A DNA stretch of 5,292 nucleotides from Spirochaetales bacterium. GTDB lineage: Bacteria > Spirochaetota > Spirochaetia > SPDA01. The translations under genes and the position numbers were made by a program. The notes below the pieces were generated by a model that searched no databases, was not told where the DNA came from, and worked only from the letters and a program-made list of their open reading frames with translations. Of this stretch, positions 1 through 5,292 are shown in pieces (position 1 is the first letter of the stretch; each line of letters begins with the position of its first letter). Location of the stretch: NCBI GenBank assembly GCA_004525155.1, contig SPDA01000197.1, positions 1 through 5,292 of the forward strand, read 5' to 3'.

Positions 1-60
1 CTGTTCACCGCCGCGGAAGCTGAGGCGGAACTGAAAGGTGCGCATGGAACATCCCGATAA
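1..60 (+). CDS. Possible C-terminal end of an upstream gene (partial)
   Basis: Reading from base 1 gives 19 codons, ending with an alanine- and glutamate-rich tail (LFTAAEAEAELKGAHGTSR) and a TAA at 58-60. The residue mix looks like a charged helical C-terminus. It would overlap the start of the GH88 gene by about 17 bases, in line with the compact packing seen downstream. The alternative frame starting at base 2 reads a basic, proline-containing peptide and stops at TGA 32-34, so the choice of frame is not secure. The fragment is too short to assign a family or function. Confidence 0.35.
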   Translation: MFTAAEAEAELKGAHGTSR

Positions 61-286
61 CTGCCGCGGCGCCCTTAAACCGCGCCTTAAGAAAGCCTTT
101 GCCTTTGCCCAGGCCCAGGTACTGAACCTCGCGGACAAACATCCCGATTTTTTTCCTATCTACACGAAAGGCGGGAAATGGAAACACGGGGGCGAATCCT
201 GGACCAACTGGTGCGAGGGCTTCCCCGGCGGCATGATGTGGATCTTCGAAGGCCGTACGGGAGGGTGGTGGGAAAGGGCGGAGCAT

Positions 287-289
287 TAG
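287..289 (+). other. In-frame amber codon inside the GH88 reading frame
   Basis: The frame reads GAG-CAT-TAG-TCC-CGG-CTC-ATC-GAA. The peptide before it (WWERAEH) and after it (SRLIEHRRTDRSVHDLGF) join without loss or gain of residues, so this is a point stop and not a frameshift. From my recollection of the family, an aromatic residue, often Tyr, is usual here; TAC or TAT to TAG is a single base change. It cannot be decided from the sequence alone whether it terminates translation. Confidence 0.9.
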
Positions 290-1164
290 TCCCGGCTCAT
301 CGAACACCGCAGGACGGACAGGAGCGTGCACGATCTCGGTTTCCTGTTCTGGTCCGCCTGGAAGCGCTGGTACGATCTGTACGGAGGCGAATCCGTCCGC
401 GAAACTGTCATAACCGCGGGACAGACCATGGGACTGCGCTTCAGGGAGAAGGGAGGTTATCTCCGTTCCTTCGTGGCGGAGGATTCCCTCTTCATCGACA
501 TCATGATGAACGTGGGCATCGTGTTCTACGCAGCGCAGCAGACGGGGGACGCGGATCTTCTAAACAGGGCCCACACTCACTGCAGGACCACCCGGCGGTT
601 CCTGGTGAGGGGCGACGGCAGCACGGCGCATGAGGGAATTTTCGACCTTGCCACGGGAGAGTTCCTGCGCCAGTCCACGCACCAGGGGCTTAGGGGGGAC
701 TCCGCCTGGGCGCGGGGGCTTGCCTGGGCCCTTTACGGTTTCGGTACCGCCTGCGGGATGACGGGCGAACCCGCCTACTACGATACCGCCGCCAGGTGCG
801 CGGGTTTCTATCTTGCCAATACCTGCTTCAGCGGCCCCGATGCCGGAGTGCCGCCCAACGATTTTGATGACAGGGAAACACCCCTGCTCTACGACAGTTC
901 CGCCGCGGCAGTTGCCGCCTGCGGTTTTTTCAATCTGGCCGATCTTTCCCGGGATGCGCTCTCCGCTGAGGCATATCGCGGCGCAGCCTTCAGCATTCTA
1001 GAAACACTCACGGGTCCCGATTACCTTGCCGACGGAACGGCAGGCTGGGAAGGCATTCTGAAACACGGGGTGTATCACCGTGCCAAAGGACTTGGCGTGG
1101 ATGAGAGCGTCATGTGGGGAGAATACTTTTTCGTGGAAGCCCTGGACAGGGCCCTTGGCTTACT

Positions 1165-1168
1165 GGAG
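1165..1168 (+). promoter_or_regulatory. Ribosome binding site for the SDR gene
   Basis: GGAG lies five bases before ATG 1174 and inside the last GH88 codons. It supports 1174 over the upstream in-frame ATG 1114, whose extra 20 residues are only the GH88 end read in another frame. The ATGA overlap at 1174-1177 permits translational coupling. Confidence 0.65.
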
Positions 1169-1173
1169 AAAGC

Positions 1174-1947
1174 ATGACCGGAAAAGTTGCCCTGGTTACC
1201 GGCGCAGGCAGGGGAATAGGCAGGGGCATTGCCGGGGCCCTGGCCGGGCGGGGCTGGACTATTGCGGTCAATTACCGTTCCGACAGAGGCTCCGCTGAAG
1301 CCTGCCTCGAGTCTGTGAAAAAAGCTGGGGGAGACGGATTTCTCGTACAGGCGGACGTGGCGGACACCGGAAACCACGAAAGGCTCGTCGGCGAGGTCAT
1401 GGAAAGGACCGGCAGGATCGATCTGCTGGTAAACAACGCGGGCATGGCGCCCAGGCAGCGCAGGGACATACTGCAGCTGACGCCGGAAAGTTTCGACGAG
1501 GTCATGAACGTCAACCTGCGGGGTCCGGTTTTTCTTACCCGGCTGGTGGCCGGAGTGATGATCGAACAGGTAAAAAATAATAATGAAGAGGCCCCTCTTA
1601 TAATCAACATCACTTCCATAAGTGCCGTCTATGCCAGCGTCAACAGGGCCGAGTACTGCATGAGCAAGGCCGCCCTCTCCATGATGACAAAACTCTGGGC
1701 CGTCCGGCTTGCGGAATACGGCATAAGGGTGTATGAGATAAGGCCCGGCATTATCGCGACGGACATGACCGCCGGAGTAAGTGAAAAATACGACAAACTG
1801 CTTGAAGGGGGAATAGCCCTCACACCCAGGTGGGGAAAGCCGGAAGATGTGGGGAAGGCCGTCGCGGCGCTTTCGGAGAACAGTTTTCCCTACTCGACCG
1901 GTGCTGTGTTCACCGTGGACGGGGGTTTGAGCGTGGCCAGGCTGTAA
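1174..1947 (+). CDS. FabG-like short-chain dehydrogenase/reductase
   Basis: This 257-residue classical SDR should carry out NAD(P)(H)-dependent oxidation or reduction of a carbonyl/alcohol group in the cytoplasm. The Rossmann nucleotide motif TGAGRGIG is at 9-16, NNAG at 87-90, and the catalytic set is N114, S148, Y161 and K165 (YCMSK). NYRS at 33-36, after the second beta strand, hints at NADPH preference. The C-terminal half (SISAVYASVNRAEYC, VYEIRPGIIATDMTAG, FPYSTGAVFTVDGG) resembles a subgroup usually annotated '3-ketoacyl-ACP reductase' but found in sugar operons, so a fatty-acid role is not implied. Its start overlaps the GH88 stop as ATGA. Placed after a GH88, it could reduce a keto-deoxyuronate, as KduD-type or DEH-reductase SDRs do; that substrate is inference. 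Family assignment is firm, substrate unknown. Confidence 0.93.
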   Translation: MTGKVALVTGAGRGIGRGIAGALAGRGWTIAVNYRSDRGSAEACLESVKKAGGDGFLVQADVADTGNHERLVGEVMERTGRIDLLVNNAGMAPRQRRDILQLTPESFDEVMNVNLRGPVFLTRLVAGVMIEQVKNNNEEAPLIINITSISAVYASVNRAEYCMSKAALSMMTKLWAVRLAEYGIRVYEIRPGIIATDMTAGVSEKYDKLLEGGIALTPRWGKPEDVGKAVAALSENSFPYSTGAVFTVDGGLSVARL

Positions 1948-1960
1948 CAGGATCCGAACC

Positions 1961-1968
1961 AGGAGGAG
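1961..1968 (+). promoter_or_regulatory. Strong ribosome binding site for the alpha/beta hydrolase
   Basis: AGGAGGAG sits five bases before ATG 1974 in the 26-base gap after the SDR stop. It is the strongest Shine-Dalgarno match in the window and fixes the start at 1974, not at an in-frame ATG 1830 inside the SDR gene. Confidence 0.8.
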
Positions 1969-1973
1969 ATTTT

Positions 1974-3227
1974 ATGAATTCCGCCGGTCTCAACATGCTC
2001 GGGTCCTACGGGTCCTGGGCGCAGGAGGTCTACGGCAGCAGCCCCCGGGCCCTGTCTTTTATGGACCCCCGGTGGCATGATGCCGCTGAATGGCGGAGTA
2101 CTGCCCGCCGGGAAGTCCTGCGGCTCCTTGCCCCGCCGGTTCTGAATTCCGCCCCGAGCGGCGCCGGCGGTGCGGCTGGGGCGCGGGTAACCGGCACCTG
2201 CCGTTACGACGGACTCGAAATAGAGATGATTTCCTTTGAGCTTCCCTTCGGCCCGCCCATGGAGGCCTTGTTTATGAAACCAGAAAACGCCACGGGGCCC
2301 CTGCCCGGAGTGCTGGCTTTTCACGATCACGGCGGCATAAAATATTACGGAAAACAGAAGATAGCAAGGGCAGGGGAATTCCAGTCTCCGCTTATGCAGA
2401 CCCATCAGGAGCACTATTACGGAGGCCGCGCCTGGGCGAACGAGCTCGCGAAGCGGGGGTACGGCGTGCTTGTGCACGATGCTTTTCCTTTCGAGAGCAG
2501 AAAAATTCTGGCTTCCTGTCTGCCCGCGTATACGGTGAAAAGGATGATGTCGCCGCCCCTGACCATTGAGGAACTCACTCCTGAGGATGTCCTTCCCGGG
2601 GCCGTTATCACGGCGTACGATGTTCCTTCCGCCGGACCTTCCGGTGAATCAGCTTCTGCGGTCAAGGCCTACGATGCCTTCGCCGCCAGGCATGAGGACA
2701 TTATTGCCAAGTCCCTTTTTTCCCTCGGCCTGACCTGGCCCGGCCTTGTCTTTGCCGAAGACACCTTTGCTCTCGATTATCTCAGTTCGCGGCCGGACAT
2801 TGACAGTTCGAGGATGGGCTGCTGCGGACTTTCCGGCGGGGGTTTAAGGACCAATTATCTGGCTGGACTGGACGGCCGTGTCCGCTGTTCCGTAACGGCG
2901 GGATTCATGACCACCTGGAAGGACCTGGTCCTCAACACCTGCTACACGCACACCTGGATGATCTATATCCCGGGACTCGCCGGGCTCATGGATTTCCCTG
3001 ACATCCTCTCCCTGCACGCTCCTTTACCGGCCCTCGTGCTTGGAACGGACAGCGACCCGCTTTTCACCCCTGCTGAAACTAGGGCGGCGGCCGCCGTGAT
3101 CGGGGAGGTCTACAGAAAGACCGGGGCTGCGGATAATTTTGTCCTGTCCATCCACCGGGGGCCGCATAAATTCGATGTACCTATGCAGGAGGAGGCCTTT
3201 GCCTGGTTTGACCGCTGGCTTGGATGA
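1974..3227 (+). CDS. Alpha/beta hydrolase (dienelactone hydrolase / Abhydrolase_7-like), probable esterase
   Basis: A 417-residue serine hydrolase with no signal peptide, so probably cytoplasmic. A helical N-terminal region precedes the core. PGVLAFHDHGG (111-121) is the first core strand and oxyanion-type loop. RGYGVLVHDAF (161-171) follows, and GLSGGG (285-290) is the nucleophile elbow with S287. The acid is probably D359 or D361 in GTDSDP, and the base H398 in HRGPHKF. About 100 residues between 173 and 280 separate the second motif from the elbow, forming a large insert or cap, and 417 residues is longer than the roughly 240 of simple dienelactone hydrolases. HDHGGIKYYGK (117-127) resembles large esterase-like members of PF12715 and relatives. 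Its place between an SDR and an ene-reductase-like gene, downstream of GH88, suggests removal of an acyl or methyl ester from a uronide or sugar; the substrate is not shown by the sequence. Confidence 0.85.
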   Translation: MNSAGLNMLGSYGSWAQEVYGSSPRALSFMDPRWHDAAEWRSTARREVLRLLAPPVLNSAPSGAGGAAGARVTGTCRYDGLEIEMISFELPFGPPMEALFMKPENATGPLPGVLAFHDHGGIKYYGKQKIARAGEFQSPLMQTHQEHYYGGRAWANELAKRGYGVLVHDAFPFESRKILASCLPAYTVKRMMSPPLTIEELTPEDVLPGAVITAYDVPSAGPSGESASAVKAYDAFAARHEDIIAKSLFSLGLTWPGLVFAEDTFALDYLSSRPDIDSSRMGCCGLSGGGLRTNYLAGLDGRVRCSVTAGFMTTWKDLVLNTCYTHTWMIYIPGLAGLMDFPDILSLHAPLPALVLGTDSDPLFTPAETRAAAAVIGEVYRKTGAADNFVLSIHRGPHKFDVPMQEEAFAWFDRWLG

Positions 3228-3251
3228 ACCATGGCCGGAAGGTATAAGTTG

Positions 3252-3257
3252 AAAGGA
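3252..3257 (+). promoter_or_regulatory. Ribosome binding site choosing ATG 3264 for the flavin oxidoreductase
   Basis: AAAGGA lies six bases before ATG 3264. The earlier in-frame ATG 3231 has only weak purine sequence at the right distance, since it begins three bases after the hydrolase stop. The intervening peptide ([10 protein letters not shown]) resembles no conserved OYE segment. The run of eight A from 3257 to 3264 just before the start is a possible slippage or sequencing-error site, but no frame change is needed. Confidence 0.6.
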
Positions 3258-3263
3258 AAAAAA

Positions 3264-4751
3264 ATGATACAGCAGAACCCCGCGGGTCCGCGTCCGCACT
3301 ACAAACCCGTCGCGCAGCTTAAGGATGCGGAGACCTTCAGGGCCTACGCCGCATCCCTCCGCCTGGACCTTCCCATAGATGACGTTGTCGAACCAGCACC
3401 GGGGGGGCCTCTGGCTCAGCCCTATACGCTCGCTGCGAAAGTTCCGCACGGGGGGACGCCCGCAGGTCCGGCGCGCGTCATCGGCAACCGTTTCTGCATT
3501 CTCCCCATGGAAGGCTGGGACGGCACGCCTGACGGACTGCCCACGGAGCTTACCGAAAGGCGCTGGAGAAATTTCGGTTTGAGCGGCGCCAAACTCATCT
3601 TCGGCGGTGAGGCGGCGGCGGTGAGGCATGAGGGCCGCGCCAATCCCAGACAGCTGATGATGATCCCGGAAACAATGAAAGGCATGGAATCGCTCCGCCG
3701 CGCTCTGGCGGAAGCACACGCGGAACGTTTCGGTGAAACTGCGGATTTGGTTATAGGCCTTCAGCTGACTCACTCCGGCCGTTTCTGCCGTCCCGATGAC
3801 AATAAAAAGCCGGAGCCGAAAATCGCCTATCATCATCCGCTGCTGGACAGGCTGTTCGGGATTTCCCCCGATTTTCCCCTGATAACCGACGGGGAGCTCG
3901 AGGGCCTTATCGGGGATTTTGTGAAAGCGGGGACCCTCGCCGGCGAACTGGGATTCGATTTCGTCGATGTGAAGGCCTGCCACGGTTACCTCGGGCATGA
4001 ACTGCTCTCCGCGTTTTCAAGGCCCGGGCCCTACGGAGGAAACCTCAGGAACCGCAGCCGTTTCATGCGGGAAATCATCAGGGGCCTTAAGCGCGACGCG
4101 CCTGCCTTGCGGATCGGTGTGCGTCTTTCGGCGTTTGACTTCCCCCCTTTCAGGCCCGACGCGCCCGGCGGGACAGGCCGCTGTCTGCACGGGCCGGAGG
4201 ATGGAGAGTATCCCTACGCCTTCGGCGCGGACCCGGAGAATCCGCAGACTGTCAGTCTCGGCGAAGTCTTCGAACTTATCGGCATGCTTCGGGATCTCGG
4301 CACGGAACTTGTCTGCGTTACGGCTGGCAGCCCCTACTACAATCCGCACATCCAGCGGCCGGCCCTCTTCCCCCCCTCGGACGGATACGCTCCTCCGGAG
4401 GATCCGCTCGCCGGCGTGGCCCGGCAGATGCGGGTGACCTCCGAGATCAAGGCGGAATTCCCGGACCTGGCGGTCATCGGTTCCGCCTACACCTACCTGC
4501 AGGAGTGGCTGCCCCACGCTGCCCAGCGTTCGGTGCGGGAAGGCAGGACGGACTTTGCCGGCCTGGGCCGTATGGTTCTTTCCTATCCCGGGCTGCCGGA
4601 GGATGTGCTTGCGGGAAGACCCCTCAACCGCAAACGTATCTGCCGGACCTTGAGCGAGTGCACCACTGCGCCGCGGAAAGGGCTGGTTTCGGGCTGTTAT
4701 CCCCTGGATCCGTTTTACAGGGACCGTACGGTCCGGAGGCCGCAGACATGA
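3264..4751 (+). CDS. NADH:flavin oxidoreductase / Old Yellow Enzyme-like TIM-barrel flavoprotein
   Basis: A 495-residue FMN-type (beta/alpha)8 oxidoreductase, longer than the usual 340-400-residue OYE but shorter than the 640-670-residue 2,4-dienoyl-CoA reductase; the C-terminal NAD(P)/FAD half of the latter is absent. Visible motifs are [12 protein letters not shown] near the N-terminus, [19 protein letters not shown] (Q167, H170), [14 protein letters not shown] (H240, Y242) and [15 protein letters not shown]. These are the flavin and active-site strands of the family, and Y242 matches the conserved proton-donor Tyr (Tyr196 of OYE1). The OYE1 His191 position appears to be Lys (K237). A C-terminal cysteine set, C460-x5-C466-x11-C478, resembles but does not equal the four-Cys Fe-S motif of dienoyl-CoA reductases. 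ATG 3231 is an alternative start adding 11 residues. It lies 36 bases after the hydrolase and overlaps the kinase gene as ATGA. Reduction of an activated C=C bond in a sugar-derived intermediate is plausible but unproven. Confidence 0.88.
   Translation: MIQQNPAGPRPHYKPVAQLKDAETFRAYAASLRLDLPIDDVVEPAPGGPLAQPYTLAAKVPHGGTPAGPARVIGNRFCILPMEGWDGTPDGLPTELTERRWRNFGLSGAKLIFGGEAAAVRHEGRANPRQLMMIPETMKGMESLRRALAEAHAERFGETADLVIGLQLTHSGRFCRPDDNKKPEPKIAYHHPLLDRLFGISPDFPLITDGELEGLIGDFVKAGTLAGELGFDFVDVKACHGYLGHELLSAFSRPGPYGGNLRNRSRFMREIIRGLKRDAPALRIGVRLSAFDFPPFRPDAPGGTGRCLHGPEDGEYPYAFGADPENPQTVSLGEVFELIGMLRDLGTELVCVTAGSPYYNPHIQRPALFPPSDGYAPPEDPLAGVARQMRVTSEIKAEFPDLAVIGSAYTYLQEWLPHAAQRSVREGRTDFAGLGRMVLSYPGLPEDVLAGRPLNRKRICRTLSECTTAPRKGLVSGCYPLDPFYRDRTVRRPQT
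4735..4739 (+). promoter_or_regulatory. Ribosome binding site for the SrkA-like kinase
   Basis: GGAGG ends eight bases before ATG 4748, within the last codons of the flavin oxidoreductase. It supports a start at the ATGA overlap (4748-4751). Confidence 0.65.
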
Positions 4752-5292
4752 ACGCCGCACCTTCTTTTCAGGAGCTTTCACCGGATATTATCATGTCTTC
4801 CGTGGAGCAGTTCCTCAATATTCGCCTTAACGGCGTCATCACGCCATACAACAGTTATGTGAACCGGGTCTACGGACTTCAGGCCGCGGACAACAGCCGC
4901 TACGTCGTGAAATTTTACCGGCCGGGGCGCTGGAGCGCCGGCTGCGTTCTCGAGGAGCACAGGTTTCTCTTTCAATGCGGGGAACATGAGATTCCCGTCA
5001 TACCCCCGATTGTGCCCGAAGGGAGGACAAGCCTGGGGGAAGCCTGCGGCATACTGTTTTCCGTATTTCCCCTCCGGGGAGGCCGGACCTTCGACGTGAC
5101 CTCGGACGGCGACTGGGCGCGCCTCGGATCCATAGTCGGACGGATGCACCAGGTGGGTCGGATGGAAGCGGCCGGGGAGAGGGCAGTCTGCTCCCCGGGT
5201 GAAACAACGGTGCAGCAGGTGGAAGCTCTGATGAGCGGCGGCCTGATACCGGAAACCTGTCTCGCTGATTTCAGGCTGGTCTGCGGGGATAC
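4748..5292 (+). CDS. srkA: SrkA/RdoA (YihE)-type serine/threonine protein kinase, N-terminal part
   Basis: The frame is open from ATG 4748 to the window edge, giving 181 residues of a protein that in E. coli has 328. It closely follows the E. coli SrkA N-terminus as I recall it: [10 protein letters not shown] (7-16), [11 protein letters not shown] (32-42), [11 protein letters not shown] (52-62), EEHRF (69-73), then IPVIPP and [11 protein letters not shown]55 is the likely ATP-binding Lys and E69 or E70 its partner. GRMHQVGR (131-138) matches the LGRMHQTGR segment. The HxDxxxxN catalytic loop and the DxD/DFD metal site lie past the edge and cannot be checked. SrkA is a kinase of the choline-kinase/APH fold implicated in stress response and envelope-stress survival in E. 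coli. A sugar-kinase role cannot be excluded, since relatives in this fold phosphorylate small molecules; the close SrkA similarity argues for protein kinase. The ATGA overlap with the flavoprotein gene suggests co-translation. Confidence 0.88.
   Translation, partial: MNAAPSFQELSPDIIMSSVEQFLNIRLNGVITPYNSYVNRVYGLQAADNSRYVVKFYRPGRWSAGCVLEEHRFLFQCGEHEIPVIPPIVPEGRTSLGEACGILFSVFPLRGGRTFDVTSDGDWARLGSIVGRMHQVGRMEAAGERAVCSPGETTVQQVEALMSGGLIPETCLADFRLVCGD

Larger units (their letters stand above)
44..1177 (+). pseudogene. GH88 unsaturated glucuronyl hydrolase, interrupted by an in-frame TAG
   Basis: GH88 enzymes hydrate the 4,5-unsaturated uronic acid at the non-reducing end of lyase-made oligosaccharides, releasing 4-deoxy-5-keto-uronate. 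They are usually cytoplasmic (alpha/alpha)6 barrels of about 375-400 residues. Reading through the TAG gives 377 residues, the length known for the Bacillus sp. GL1 enzyme. No signal peptide is visible. Numbering from ATG 44, the upstream part carries WTNWCEGFPGGM (53-64). The downstream part carries HDLGFLF (D97), FIDIMMN (D152), STAHEGIFD (H196) and GDSAWARGLAW (R224). D97 and D152 are the likely counterparts of catalytic Asp88 and Asp149 of the GL1 enzyme. TAG replaces codon 82. GTG 38 is an alternative start, but AAAGGTG (34-40) could serve as a ribosome site for ATG 44. GTG 326 is a possible downstream restart, but that product would lack the N-terminal helices. It is a true pseudogene unless the amber codon is read through. 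Confidence 0.8.

Noticed and set aside
178..633. 151-codon + strand frame spanning the TAG in the GH88 gene
   Set aside because: Different frame from the conserved GH88 sequence; Arg-rich translation typical of a frame shadow, so it does not represent a frameshifted GH88.
326..1177. Independent shorter gene starting at GTG 326
   Set aside because: It would begin exactly at the conserved V/HDLGF motif and lack the N-terminal helices needed for the (alpha/alpha)6 barrel. AGGAG 320-324 is only one base from GTG; AGGACGG at 311-317 is a weak alternative. Kept only as a possible restart.
1890..2477. 195-codon open frame on the minus strand
   Set aside because: Covers the SDR end, the intergenic ribosome site and the hydrolase N-terminus; no family resemblance.
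3401..3407. Run of seven G as a possible frameshift site
   Set aside because: The reading frame and conserved sequence continue unchanged on both sides, so no shift is indicated.
3603..3627. Imperfect tandem repeat: GGCGGTGAGGC occurs twice, 14 bases apart
   Set aside because: Falls within the coding sequence for a Gly/Ala/Glu-rich stretch of the flavoprotein; explained by codon content, with no third copy.
3024..3998. 324-codon open frame on the minus strand
   Set aside because: It lies antisense to the hydrolase end and the flavoprotein gene, both of which have family motifs. Its translation shows no recognisable domain, and long antisense frames are common in GC-rich genes.
4021..4030. 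GGCCCGGGCC palindrome
   Set aside because: Short GC palindrome inside codons of a conserved motif; no T-run or spacing to suggest a terminator or operator.
4017..4781. 254-codon open frame on the minus strand
   Set aside because: Antisense shadow of the flavoprotein C-terminal half; basic, low-complexity translation with no motif.

Overview
The window is a compact bacterial gene cluster with every supported gene on the + strand. By eye it is GC-rich (roughly 60%), with frequent AGG (Arg) codons and some ATA (Ile) codons. Intergenic gaps are tiny, there are two ATGA stop/start overlaps, and clear Shine-Dalgarno sites precede most starts. I see no rRNA, tRNA, mobile element, CRISPR array, promoter or terminator. 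The genes look like the middle of one polycistronic unit that continues past both edges. The lineage cannot be fixed from this sequence. A carbohydrate-degrading, possibly anaerobic bacterium such as a spirochaete or a GC-rich Firmicute is a weak guess from gene content and codon use.

Layout: (1) 1-60 may be the last codons of an upstream gene. (2) 44-1177 encodes a full-length GH88 unsaturated glucuronyl hydrolase homologue, split by one in-frame TAG at 287-289. (3) 1174-1947 is a FabG-like short-chain dehydrogenase/reductase, overlapping the GH88 stop. (4) 1974-3227 is a large alpha/beta hydrolase of the dienelactone-hydrolase/Abhydrolase_7 type. (5) 3264-4751 is an Old Yellow Enzyme-like NADH:flavin oxidoreductase of an unusual subfamily. 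(6) 4748-5292 is the N-terminal part of an SrkA/RdoA (YihE)-type protein kinase, cut by the window edge. There is no gene-free stretch over about 40 bases.

Working together (inference): GH88 enzymes release 4-deoxy-4,5-unsaturated uronic acids from oligosaccharides made by polysaccharide lyases. An SDR, an esterase-like hydrolase and an ene-reductase-like flavoprotein in the same operon suggest a cytoplasmic route for a decorated or unsaturated uronide, with reduction of keto and possibly C=C groups. No canonical kdu/kdg gene, lyase or identifiable transporter is in view, so the pathway assignment is a hypothesis.

The most notable point is the amber codon in the GH88 gene. The frame is intact on both sides, and both halves carry conserved family motifs. 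No recognised gene in the window ends in TAG. A recent nonsense mutation, a sequence error, or amber read-through/recoding are all possible; a simple nonsense change or sequence error is the default.
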